Below are positions 34,748-42,940 of a stretch of 64,000 nt of DNA, piece after piece. Both the position numbers and the translations under genes were made by a program. The stretch is taken from NCBI GenBank assembly GCA_023413895.1, contig JAEZOU010000003.1, forward strand, positions 124,001 to 188,000. The letters are read 5' to 3'. Position 1 is the first letter of the stretch, and each line of letters starts with the position of its first letter. Below the pieces are notes generated by a model. It had not been told where the DNA came from and made no database searches. It saw only the letters and a program-made list of their open reading frames with translations. Source of the DNA: Bacteroidota bacterium. Its GTDB lineage: Bacteria > Bacteroidota > Bacteroidia > Bacteroidales > WCHB1-69.

Positions 34748-35735
34748 CTTGCAGACTATCAATATTCACTTCACAATGAAATTTTGCGCCACCAATTTTT
34801 TCTAACAGCACAAATAAAACCTTTCCGTTTCTATTTTTCTTATCCTGCTTACAAAATGGCACCACTTCACTTCGCTTACACTTCGGAACTCCATAAAATC
34901 TTCTAACAAACCTTATAATTTCCTCAAAATCAGCAATATTTATCAGACCATTTCGATATGATATCTCAGCGGCATCGGCAATTCCGTACGCAACGCAAAA
35001 CCCATGAGGAAGAGGCTGATTTTTAGATAGGAAGTAAGATTCGTATGCGTGCCCCATGGTATGTCCAAAATTCAACAAATGGCGCAATCCTGTATCATTT
35101 AAATCGTGAGCTACAATTTTCTGTTTAAAATCAACGGCAAAGTCTATCCATTCCTTACGAATTGAATCAGCAGTCACATTTTCGAGTATTTTCATCTCAT
35201 TCCAAAGCGGAGCATTAGCTATCAAAGCGCATTTACAAATCTCAGCGAACCCGTTTAGTAATTGTTGTTGCGATAATGAAACGAGAAATTGCTCATCACG
35301 CCACACATCTTGAGGCATCGTAATTGTTCCGACTGCATTTTTCAGATCTCCCAAATTTATTCCATTTTTTCCACCATAAGCGGCATCAGCCATAGCTAAC
35401 AATGTTGTAGGCACATTGATACAAGGAATTCCGCGCTTATAGGTTGCTGCAACGAAACCACCTATATCACAAATAGTTCCACCACCAATATTAAGCACTA
35501 AATCATCTTTAGAGAAACCATTTTCTAATAAAAATTGCCAAATTTTCGTAACCTCTTCAATAGATTTAGTCTTTTCGGAACCATCAATAACGTAGTAATA
35601 ACAGGTAAAATCTGGTGATTGAAAGTCTAAATTTGAGGCATACAACAAACTTACTTGACTATCAATAATAGCAAGTACTTTTTTTGTCGCTGTAAGTTGA
35701 CAATATTCTAGTAATCTATCTTTTAGCGTTTTCAA
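34734..35735 (-). CDS. aroB: 3-dehydroquinate synthase
   Basis: A 333-residue NAD- and metal-dependent enzyme that cyclises DAHP to 3-dehydroquinate in the shikimate pathway. Motifs: GGGTICDIGGFVAATYKRGI (about residues 91-110), PTTLLAMADAAYGGKNGIN, GFAEICKCALI (metal and substrate site) and the LLNFGHTMGHAYE zinc histidines. It is 2 bases after hisS and overlaps the orphan gene downstream. Confidence 0.95.
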   Translation of the reverse strand: MKTLKDRLLEYCQLTATKKVLAIIDSQVSLLYASNLDFQSPDFTCYYYVIDGSEKTKSIEEVTKIWQFLLENGFSKDDLVLNIGGGTICDIGGFVAATYKRGIPCINVPTTLLAMADAAYGGKNGINLGDLKNAVGTITMPQDVWRDEQFLVSLSQQQLLNGFAEICKCALIANAPLWNEMKILENVTADSIRKEWIDFAVDFKQKIVAHDLNDTGLRHLLNFGHTMGHAYESYFLSKNQPLPHGFCVAYGIADAAEISYRNGLINIADFEEIIRFVRRFYGVPKCKRSEVVPFCKQDKKNRNGKVLFVLLEKIGGAKFHCEVNIDSLQDELA

Positions 35736-35737
35736 AA

Positions 35738-37093
35738 TTATGCCAAATAATCGACTAAATTATCGAACATCACTTTTGTCTGTTCACCTGATTGCATATT
35801 TTTGACAGTAAAACAGTTTTCATTCATTTCATTTTCACCTGCCATAACCACAAATGGTATTAAGCGAGCATTTGCATAATTCATCTGTTTTCCAATTTTA
35901 GCTTTATCGGGGAAGAGTTCTGCCACAATTCCTGCATTTCTCAAATTTTGCAAAGCTTTCAATGCATATTTTTCTTCTTCGGGACCAAAATTCAAGAAAA
36001 TTGCACGTACGGGTGAGCCAATTCCTTCTGGGAAAAGGTTCAATTCTTCCAACACATCATAAATTCTTTCTGCACCGTATGAGATACCCACACCAGATGT
36101 GTCCTTCAATCCGAAGATTCCTGTTAAATCATCATAACGACCTCCACCAGAAATACTTCCAATGCCCACATCGTTAGCTTTAACTTCAAAAATTGCACCT
36201 GTATAATAGTTCAAGCCTCTCGCCAAAGTGATATCTACTTCAACTGCAGAGTTAATATTCATCAATGAAACATACTCCAACACCTTTTCCAATTCAGCAA
36301 CGCCTTTCAAGCCAATTTCATTTCCCTCAAAATAGGTTTTCAAGAATGTTAATTTTTCAGTATTCGTTCCTTTAAAATCAAAGAATGGCTCAATTTTAAC
36401 GATTGCCTCATCATTGATTCCTCTCTCTAGCAATTCTTTGCAAACATTTTCTTTTCCAATCTTATCCAATTTATCTATTGCAGTACAGATATCTACAATT
36501 TTATCAGGCATACCGATAGCTTCTGCAATTCCAGATAGAATTTTCCTATTATTAATTTTAATAGTAACATTGATTTTCAGATTTGTAAAAATCTCATCAG
36601 TAATCTGAATCAATTCAGCTTCATTCAGCAACGAGTTAGTTCCTATTACATCTACATCACATTGATAAAACTCACGATAGCGTCCTTTTTGAGGTCTATC
36701 TGCTCTCCACACTGGCTGCATCTGATATCTTTTGAATGGAAAAGCTAAGTCATTTCGATGCTGTACTACAAAACGTGCAAAAGGCACCGTCAAGTCGTAA
36801 CGCAATCCTTTTTCACATATTTTAGATGCCAACTGTGTTGAATTTAATGATTCAAAATCAACATTTTGTTTAAAATCACCTGAATTAAGCACTTTAAATA
36901 ACAATCTATCACCTTCCTCACCATATTTACCCATAAGAGTAGATAGGTTTTCCATAGATGGGGTTTCGATAGGTAAAAAAGCATATTTTTCGAACACCTT
37001 ACGGATTGTTGAGAAAATATAGTTACGGCGCATCATTTCTATAGGGGTAAAATCGCGCGTCCCCTTTGGAATAGTAGGTTTTACAGTACTCAT
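35738..37093 (-). CDS. hisS: Histidine-tRNA ligase
   Basis: A 451-residue class II tRNA synthetase. Motifs: the N-terminal PKGTRDF, motif 1 around FLPIETPSMENL, motif 2 around RYREFYQCDVDVIG, the histidine-specific LARGLNYYTGAIFEV, GGGRYDDL, motif 3 around GVGISYGAERI, and a C-terminal anticodon-binding domain with FGPEEEKYALKAL. It lies 9 bases after the GH57 gene, which places an aminoacyl-tRNA synthetase inside a glycogen operon. Confidence 0.96.
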   Translation of the reverse strand: MSTVKPTIPKGTRDFTPIEMMRRNYIFSTIRKVFEKYAFLPIETPSMENLSTLMGKYGEEGDRLLFKVLNSGDFKQNVDFESLNSTQLASKICEKGLRYDLTVPFARFVVQHRNDLAFPFKRYQMQPVWRADRPQKGRYREFYQCDVDVIGTNSLLNEAELIQITDEIFTNLKINVTIKINNRKILSGIAEAIGMPDKIVDICTAIDKLDKIGKENVCKELLERGINDEAIVKIEPFFDFKGTNTEKLTFLKTYFEGNEIGLKGVAELEKVLEYVSLMNINSAVEVDITLARGLNYYTGAIFEVKANDVGIGSISGGGRYDDLTGIFGLKDTSGVGISYGAERIYDVLEELNLFPEGIGSPVRAIFLNFGPEEEKYALKALQNLRNAGIVAELFPDKAKIGKQMNYANARLIPFVVMAGENEMNENCFTVKNMQSGEQTKVMFDNLVDYLA

Positions 37094-37102
37094 TATATAT
37101 GT

Positions 37103-38287
37103 TTAAAATTTTTCCAATTGAATTTTCACATCACTAATGACATTCATATAATTAATAAATGCCTGATATGGTGATGAATAAATATCAAAACGCATCTTTA
37201 CAGAACTTTTGGGGAACCATTGTGTCCCCATAAAATTGAAATGTATAGCATCTTGCAATCTCAACCACGCCAACTTAGCATTTTCATTTTCTGATTCACG
37301 ATAAAGAGGTTCTAGCTTAAAAAGTTGTTGGAAAGCTTCTTGCTGCAACTCATTTCCAATCCATTCACTAGTATCCTTTTCATCACCAGAATTAGAAATT
37401 GGCCACGGAATCAGCAGTGTTGAAGTTTGAGCATCCTCATGCAAAAGATCTTCTGGTTTTACAAACTGAAATTCTGATGATTCTGCGACTTGCTGGCACA
37501 AAGCAGAAAAGAAATCAAAGATACCTGAATCTTTTGTATGGATATCACCCAAAACATCATAATCAAAATATAGATTAATATAAGGTGATGATTCTGGGAT
37601 ATCTTTCAGAAAAGAGAGATATTTTTCAGCGGTAAGCGGGAAATGGCACCAACTTCTATCTTCAAAACGGAAAGTAATATCATCGCACAAGGAAGCGGAT
37701 CGCAACATCAATTTTTCATCAACTTGATAGGGATTGCAATATAAATAGGTTGGGCTTTTCCAGCCTAAAATGTGGCGTGCACCTTCTGTTAACACCACTC
37801 GATAACCCATATCATATAACCATTCTCCAATTTCGTCCGAGTAGATAGCTTCCGTGTTAAAGAATGTAACTGGCTTTACACCAAATGTTTCCATTATCAG
37901 CTTTTCCTGCATACGGACTTGTTCTTCAAAAGAAGCTCTACTATTCAAGCAAGCCAAACTATGCGTAAAGGTAGTTCCTGTAATTTCTACTCTTCCTGTT
38001 TTTACTAATTTTTGGAGTCCTTCTAAAACATCTGGTGCATACTCCTTAAATTGTGAAATAGCACTTTCAGACAGGCAAAAACTGAAAGCAACCTGGTCAT
38101 TGAAACGCTCAATCAAATCAAGAAGTAACGCATTTGCTGGGCGATAACAACGTTCTGAGAGCCTGTTGGTTAAGTAGCGATTCTGATAATCATCAAAGTA
38201 ATCACTTCGCTGATTAATATCAAAAAAACGATATGTTCTTAATAAGTAAGGTTGATTAATCTGAAAATGGATACAAATTTTGCGCAT
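37103..38287 (-). CDS. GH57 family glycoside hydrolase of the glycogen cluster
   Basis: About 394 residues from the ATG at 38287; the open frame extends 23 codons upstream into the glycosyltransferase gene, but the family begins at MRKICIHFQINQPYLL. The GH57 marks are the HFQxxQP start, ITGTTFTHSLACL (about residues 102-114), the nucleophile Glu146 in FFNTEAIYSD, and the likely acid Asp in NLYFDYDVLGD. GH57 enzymes are alpha-amylases, 4-alpha-glucanotransferases or branching enzymes; this one is short. The order GH57, GT4, debranching enzyme matches Bacteroides thetaiotaomicron as I recall it. It probably trims or transfers alpha-1,4-glucans in the cytoplasm, with no signal peptide. Confidence 0.85.
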   Translation of the reverse strand: MRKICIHFQINQPYLLRTYRFFDINQRSDYFDDYQNRYLTNRLSERCYRPANALLLDLIERFNDQVAFSFCLSESAISQFKEYAPDVLEGLQKLVKTGRVEITGTTFTHSLACLNSRASFEEQVRMQEKLIMETFGVKPVTFFNTEAIYSDEIGEWLYDMGYRVVLTEGARHILGWKSPTYLYCNPYQVDEKLMLRSASLCDDITFRFEDRSWCHFPLTAEKYLSFLKDIPESSPYINLYFDYDVLGDIHTKDSGIFDFFSALCQQVAESSEFQFVKPEDLLHEDAQTSTLLIPWPISNSGDEKDTSEWIGNELQQEAFQQLFKLEPLYRESENENAKLAWLRLQDAIHFNFMGTQWFPKSSVKMRFDIYSSPYQAFINYMNVISDVKIQLEKF

Positions 38288-38298
38288 AATCGTTGAAT

Positions 38299-39582
38299 TT
38301 ATTTGTCCAACACCCATTGATAGATGTTTTTTAATTTTTGTGCTACTGATTCCCACTTTAAATTATCGACATCCTCTTTTCCTTTACGGGCAAAGAATTG
38401 TGCCAAAGCAGGATATTGAAGAATTCCGTAAATTGCATCTGCCATAGCATTTACATCCCAAAAATCTACTTTTATAGCGTGGGTAAGTACTTCCGCAACG
38501 CCAGACTGTTTTGATATCACTACTGGAACGTGAGCTCTCATTGCCTCCAATGGGGAGATTCCGAAAGGCTCTGATATAGATGGCATAACATACACATCAC
38601 TCATTACAAACATCTTATCGACATCTGTTCCACGTAGAAATCCTGTAAAATGGAAACGATCAGAGATTCCTAGTTCGGCAACTCGTTTGATAACCTGAGG
38701 CATCATATCCCCATCACCTGCCAGAACGAATCTTACATTTGGATCTTTTTCTAACACTAATTTTGCACTTTCTACAAAATATTCAGGACCTTTTTGAAAA
38801 GTCACTCTTCCCAAGAAGGTTACAATTTTCTCTTTGACAAATTTCTCTTTGACAAGTTCTTTGTCATTAGGTTCTACCGCATTATGTAAGGTAAAAACTT
38901 TATCAGCCGAGATACCATACTTTTCTATTACGATACGTCGGGTTAAATCGCTAACTGCGCATACAGCATCAGCGGATTCCATTCCGAATCGTTCAAGCCC
39001 CATCACAATATCATTCCTATTATTTTCTCCGGAACGATCAAATTCTGTAGCATGAATATGAACCACCAAAGGTTTTCCACTTACACGTTTTGCAGCCACA
39101 CCTGCTTTATAAGTAAGCCAATCGTGTGCATGAATAATATCGAAATCGTTATTGCGTGCAATTTCAGCGGCCACAATGGCATATTGTTCTACCTCTCGCA
39201 TCAAATCCTCGCCATATTTCCCAGAAAACTCATATTTTCGTTTTCCGTTTGCGATTTCCGTTTCGAAGACACCACTTTCTATTTGATTCACAATCTGATA
39301 ATACTCATTTAAACCAACATAAGGCACCATTTGTGACTTCACTTGAATGAAAGAAACAGTATCTTCAAAAGATTGCAGATGAACATAACGAGGATCAACT
39401 TCAATATCGTGAGCACTAATAATTTTAACGTATGACTGGTCCTCTTCCGAGGAAGCTTTCGGCATTACAAAAAGGACTTCTACATCATTTTTTGCCAACC
39501 CCTTTGTCAACCCATAACAAGCGGTTCCCAAACCTCCTGCAATTTTCGGGGGAAATTCCCAACCAAACATTAAAACTTTCAT
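38299..39582 (-). CDS. GT4/GT5-like glycosyltransferase, probable glycogen synthase
   Basis: A 427-residue GT-B-fold enzyme. The N-terminal MFGWEFPPKIAGGLGTACYGL is like glycogen synthases (KVGGLGDV position); HAHDWLTYKAG follows, and the C-terminal half has FLGRVTFQKGPEYF and the EPFGISPLEAMRAHVPVV donor-binding site. Placed between a GH57 enzyme and a debranching enzyme with galE first, it is probably the alpha-1,4-glucan synthase. With no glgC beside it and galE next to it, UDP-glucose is the likely donor, as described for Prevotella; that is inference. Confidence 0.85.
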   Translation of the reverse strand: MKVLMFGWEFPPKIAGGLGTACYGLTKGLAKNDVEVLFVMPKASSEEDQSYVKIISAHDIEVDPRYVHLQSFEDTVSFIQVKSQMVPYVGLNEYYQIVNQIESGVFETEIANGKRKYEFSGKYGEDLMREVEQYAIVAAEIARNNDFDIIHAHDWLTYKAGVAAKRVSGKPLVVHIHATEFDRSGENNRNDIVMGLERFGMESADAVCAVSDLTRRIVIEKYGISADKVFTLHNAVEPNDKELVKEKFVKEKIVTFLGRVTFQKGPEYFVESAKLVLEKDPNVRFVLAGDGDMMPQVIKRVAELGISDRFHFTGFLRGTDVDKMFVMSDVYVMPSISEPFGISPLEAMRAHVPVVISKQSGVAEVLTHAIKVDFWDVNAMADAIYGILQYPALAQFFARKGKEDVDNLKWESVAQKLKNIYQWVLDK

Positions 39583-39593
39583 ACCTATTTTTA

Positions 39594-41537
39594 TCAGTAA
39601 ATATTATTTTCCATAATTGCCTTAATATGCAACAATGCCGCAACACTCCAAGCCTGTGAAATGCAACCATTTGCATTATATGGAGGATTTCCATCTGTGA
39701 CTTCACTTATCGTTGAAATTCCGTATTCTGTCATACAAGAATCGAAACGATAAAGGATATTTTCCAATAATGCCAATGACTGTTTTCCATAAACGGCCAT
39801 CATACCATCAGCAAAAGGTGCTAACAGCCACGGCCAAGCGGTTCCTTGATGGTAAGCAGCATCACGCTCAGCCTGAGTTCCCTCATATTTTCCACGATAA
39901 TCTGAATCATTAGGAGAAAGCGTTCTAATTCCTTTCTCAACCAATAACTCTTCACACACTTTTTTTAACACCAACTGCCTAATTTTCTCACTAATAGGAG
40001 TATATGGTAATGACACTGCAATCATCATATTGGGGCGCACCTGAAAATTCCGATATTCGCCATCTACATAATCCGCCAAATAACCTATCTCTTTAGACCA
40101 GAACGTTTCTTTGAATACAACAGGAAAGTTTTTAACCAAAGAACTCCATTCTTGGATAAATGTTTCATCATTGTCAAGTTGAGCTACTTCCAATGAGAAT
40201 TGCAACGCATTATACCACAATGCATTAATCTCTACTTGACAACCTGTACGTGGTGTAACAGGTTTTCCATCTACAACAGCGTCCATCCAAGTCAGCGCAT
40301 GATTAGGAGTTCCCGCATAGATAAGCCCACTCTCTAACATTTTGATATTATATAGCGTTCCTTTCTTGTACAGATTTAGAATTTGCTTAATTTTTTCTCC
40401 ATATTCTGCCCAAATTTTACGCTTAGAATGAGTATAATTTGCATATTGCTGCAGCGCACGCACAAACCACAGTGGTGCATCAACCGAATTGTACGCTGCA
40501 GTTTCTCCCTGACCGATATTCGGGAATAGTCCATTTTGCATCTCACCTAACATATCATCTAAAATCTGCTTACACAATTCTGGTTTATGGAGTGCTAAGG
40601 TAAGACCAGGAAGTGCAATAAAGGTGTCTCTTCCCCATCTTCCAAACCAAGGATAACCTGCTATGATATAACTCTTTCCATTACGATTAACAATAAACTG
40701 CTCAGCTGCATTTTTCAAACAATTAAAGTAGGAAGAGCGGTGTGTTTTCTCTTGTTTTTCCTTTTCAAAAACTGTCGCTATTTGTTGGGGATCCATCGGC
40801 GTTGTTCCAATAGAAACATACAACTCTTTCTCCTTCATCGATACATACAATATTCCTGGATTGTACAAATCTTCGTAACCCTCATAGCCTCGTTTTAACT
40901 CTTCTTCATACTCAAAATCATAATACCAATCTGGTGTATGCTGATATGCTGGCGTAAGATTAGTTTGAACACATAATGGTGTAAATCGTTCATACATACA
41001 ATATTGCACACCATTATCTAATAGCGTATAATCTGTATTAGCAACAGAATTAGCGTGCGTCAACTGATGAATCTGCCTAAAAGCCAATAGAGGTCGAAAA
41101 AGCATCGTAGCTGTTTCAAAATCATCAATAAATGAGTATTTTATAATTAATCGATCCTCATGAGGGAGAAACAAGAACTCTTTTGTGAAGTTAAACTTTC
41201 CCACTCTATAATAATATGTTGGCAGATTATCACAAACAAATTTCTGTAGATACTTGTGTCCTTTCGGATTGATTACCCCCCCCTTGTACTGATTCACACC
41301 AATATGAAACTCCATATCATTGACAACAAGCGTTTCGTTTAAGTTCGAGAGGAGCAGATAACGTTCGCCGTCTAGTTGGTCCTGCGGCACAATAAAAAGG
41401 CCGTGATATTTTCGCGTATTCATTCCCAACAAAGTTGTGGTAGCGAAAGAACCTGTACGGCTGCAGCGTAAAATTTCTCTTGATTTCGAGTAATTTACGT
41501 TTACCAATTTTTCCTTATCAAATTCGATATAGCTCAT
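39594..41537 (-). CDS. Glycogen debranching enzyme (amylo-alpha-1,6-glucosidase)
   Basis: About 647 residues from ATG 41537, starting with MSYIEFDKEKL; the frame runs 24 codons further upstream into galE. The N-terminal domain binds glycogen (RTGSFATTTLLGMNTRKYHGLFIVP), and the C-terminal (alpha/alpha)6 barrel, with PWFGRWGRDTFIALPGL, YNSVDAPLWFVRAL and AYHQGTAWPWLLAPFADGM, carries the amylo-1,6-glucosidase residues (GH133-like). It removes alpha-1,6 branch stubs of glycogen. It starts 1 base after the galE stop, so coupling is tight. Confidence 0.92.
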   Translation of the reverse strand: MSYIEFDKEKLVNVNYSKSREILRCSRTGSFATTTLLGMNTRKYHGLFIVPQDQLDGERYLLLSNLNETLVVNDMEFHIGVNQYKGGVINPKGHKYLQKFVCDNLPTYYYRVGKFNFTKEFLFLPHEDRLIIKYSFIDDFETATMLFRPLLAFRQIHQLTHANSVANTDYTLLDNGVQYCMYERFTPLCVQTNLTPAYQHTPDWYYDFEYEEELKRGYEGYEDLYNPGILYVSMKEKELYVSIGTTPMDPQQIATVFEKEKQEKTHRSSYFNCLKNAAEQFIVNRNGKSYIIAGYPWFGRWGRDTFIALPGLTLALHKPELCKQILDDMLGEMQNGLFPNIGQGETAAYNSVDAPLWFVRALQQYANYTHSKRKIWAEYGEKIKQILNLYKKGTLYNIKMLESGLIYAGTPNHALTWMDAVVDGKPVTPRTGCQVEINALWYNALQFSLEVAQLDNDETFIQEWSSLVKNFPVVFKETFWSKEIGYLADYVDGEYRNFQVRPNMMIAVSLPYTPISEKIRQLVLKKVCEELLVEKGIRTLSPNDSDYRGKYEGTQAERDAAYHQGTAWPWLLAPFADGMMAVYGKQSLALLENILYRFDSCMTEYGISTISEVTDGNPPYNANGCISQAWSVAALLHIKAIMENNIY

Positions 41538-41538
41538 T

Positions 41539-42585
41539 TCAATGATTTTTAGATTCTTTTTGCAATTCAAGTTCCCATTTCCATGCAGATTCAACAATCT
41601 CACTAACACCCAAACGGCATTGCCAGTTCAACAAACGACGAGCTTTTTCACTATTGCTATAGATAGCAGGAATATCTCCTGCTCTGCGTCCGCCGATGCG
41701 ATAGCGCAAGGGAACACCTGTTATTTTTTCAAAAGCTTTCAACATTTCAAAAACGGTAATTCCGCTTCCACTACCCAAGTTGAAAGTTTCGCATAGGGGT
41801 TCATTGCGATGTTGCGCAGCATAGCCTAACGCTAATACATGCGCAGAGGCTATATCCGAAACGTGTAAATAGTCACGCACACAAGAGCCATCGCGGGTAT
41901 CGTAATCATCACCAAACACAACCATCTCTTCAATCTTACCAATTGCATTTTGTGTGATTATTGGCAGGAGATTGTTAGGCTTATCTGGAGAAAGTTCACC
42001 ATTCAGTCCTGAAACATGTGCACCTACAGGATTAAAATACCTCAGCAGAATTGCCTTTAAGTCAGAGTGTTGATTTACATAAAAACGAATCATTTCCTCC
42101 CCTATCTGCTTAGTATGCGCATACGGACAAAAAGGAACTCCCATCGGTGTTGTTTCATCTACAGGCAATTTATCTACATCTCCGTAAATAGAACAAGATG
42201 ATGAAAAAATAAGGTATGGAATCGAAAATTTTTGAGTTGCTTCCAACACATTTTCCAAACTTCCTAAATTGTTCCGATAATATTCCAATGGTTTCTCTAC
42301 CGATTCGGGAACCGACTTAAATGCTGCAAAATGGATAATTCCTTCAATCTCTTTTTCCCGTTCCAAAACCGAAAAAAAAGCCTCTTTATCGCATATATCC
42401 ACTCTATAATGAGGTACAACACTTCCGGTAATTTTCTTTATTCGTTGAATGGTTTGAGGAGTAGAACGCTCACAACTATCTACTATAATTGGTTCATAAT
42501 CACCGCTTTCTAACAATTCTATTACGGTATGAGAACCTATATATCCTGTTCCGCCCGTCACCAAAATTTTTCTTTTTTTATTCAT
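41539..42585 (-). CDS. galE: UDP-glucose 4-epimerase
   Basis: A 348-residue extended-SDR enzyme interconverting UDP-glucose and UDP-galactose. I start it at the ATG 42585 (MNKKRKILVTGGTGYIGSH); an in-frame upstream Met adds 7 residues. Motifs: TGGTGYIGSH for NAD, the catalytic SSSCSIYG and YAHTK (Ser, Tyr, Lys), RYFNPVGAH and the C-terminal RAGDIPAIYSNSEKA. As first gene of the glycogen operon it may also serve galactose entry. Its promoter is at 42674-42681 and repeat copy B lies beyond it. Confidence 0.94.
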   Translation of the reverse strand: MNKKRKILVTGGTGYIGSHTVIELLESGDYEPIIVDSCERSTPQTIQRIKKITGSVVPHYRVDICDKEAFFSVLEREKEIEGIIHFAAFKSVPESVEKPLEYYRNNLGSLENVLEATQKFSIPYLIFSSSCSIYGDVDKLPVDETTPMGVPFCPYAHTKQIGEEMIRFYVNQHSDLKAILLRYFNPVGAHVSGLNGELSPDKPNNLLPIITQNAIGKIEEMVVFGDDYDTRDGSCVRDYLHVSDIASAHVLALGYAAQHRNEPLCETFNLGSGSGITVFEMLKAFEKITGVPLRYRIGGRRAGDIPAIYSNSEKARRLLNWQCRLGVSEIVESAWKWELELQKESKNH

Positions 42586-42673
42586 ACTTTTTTCAAAAGT
42601 TAACACCTCATCGAGGTTTTATTGAGTAGTTATAAAGATATTTTTAGTCCCATTTCGAGTATTTAGTGGTTTG

Positions 42674-42681
42674 CAAAAATA
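42674..42681 (-). promoter_or_regulatory. -7 promoter element for the galE-glycogen operon
   Basis: TATTTTTG on the minus strand, perfect TAnnTTTG, about 88 bases before the galE start, so the message has a leader of about 80 bases. It is the only promoter motif I can see for this 10-kb unit. Confidence 0.6.
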
Positions 42682-42749
42682 CAAATTATATTAATATATT
42701 CACATCAATAATTTTACAAAATCAAATAATATTTACGTACTTGTTATTT

Positions 42750-42916
42750 GGGTGTGCCGGCTTGCCCACGCACAAAACCTAACACACGCCGTCGGGCTTT
42801 CCGCTCAAATTTCGCACCTCTTTCTTCGCCCACAAAAATTTTCCAACTTCCAAACTCTAAGTTCCTGATTCCAAGTTCTAAAACCGGTGCTCATAACCGC
42901 TTCAATCCCTCACACA
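42750..42916. repeat. Dispersed intergenic repeat, copy B
   Basis: A 167-base block matching copy A (13427-13599) in the same orientation, with the same order of conserved blocks and a similar total length. GTGCCGG (42754-42760) can pair with CCGGTGC (42884-42890). It fills most of the 350-base gap between the 3' end of glgB and galE. It begins 68 bases upstream of the galE -7 element; copy A begins 61 bases upstream of the UDP-sugar dehydrogenase -7 element. No reading frame of note. Confidence 0.85.
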
Positions 42917-42940
42917 TTTTGCAATGCGAAACCTTACATC

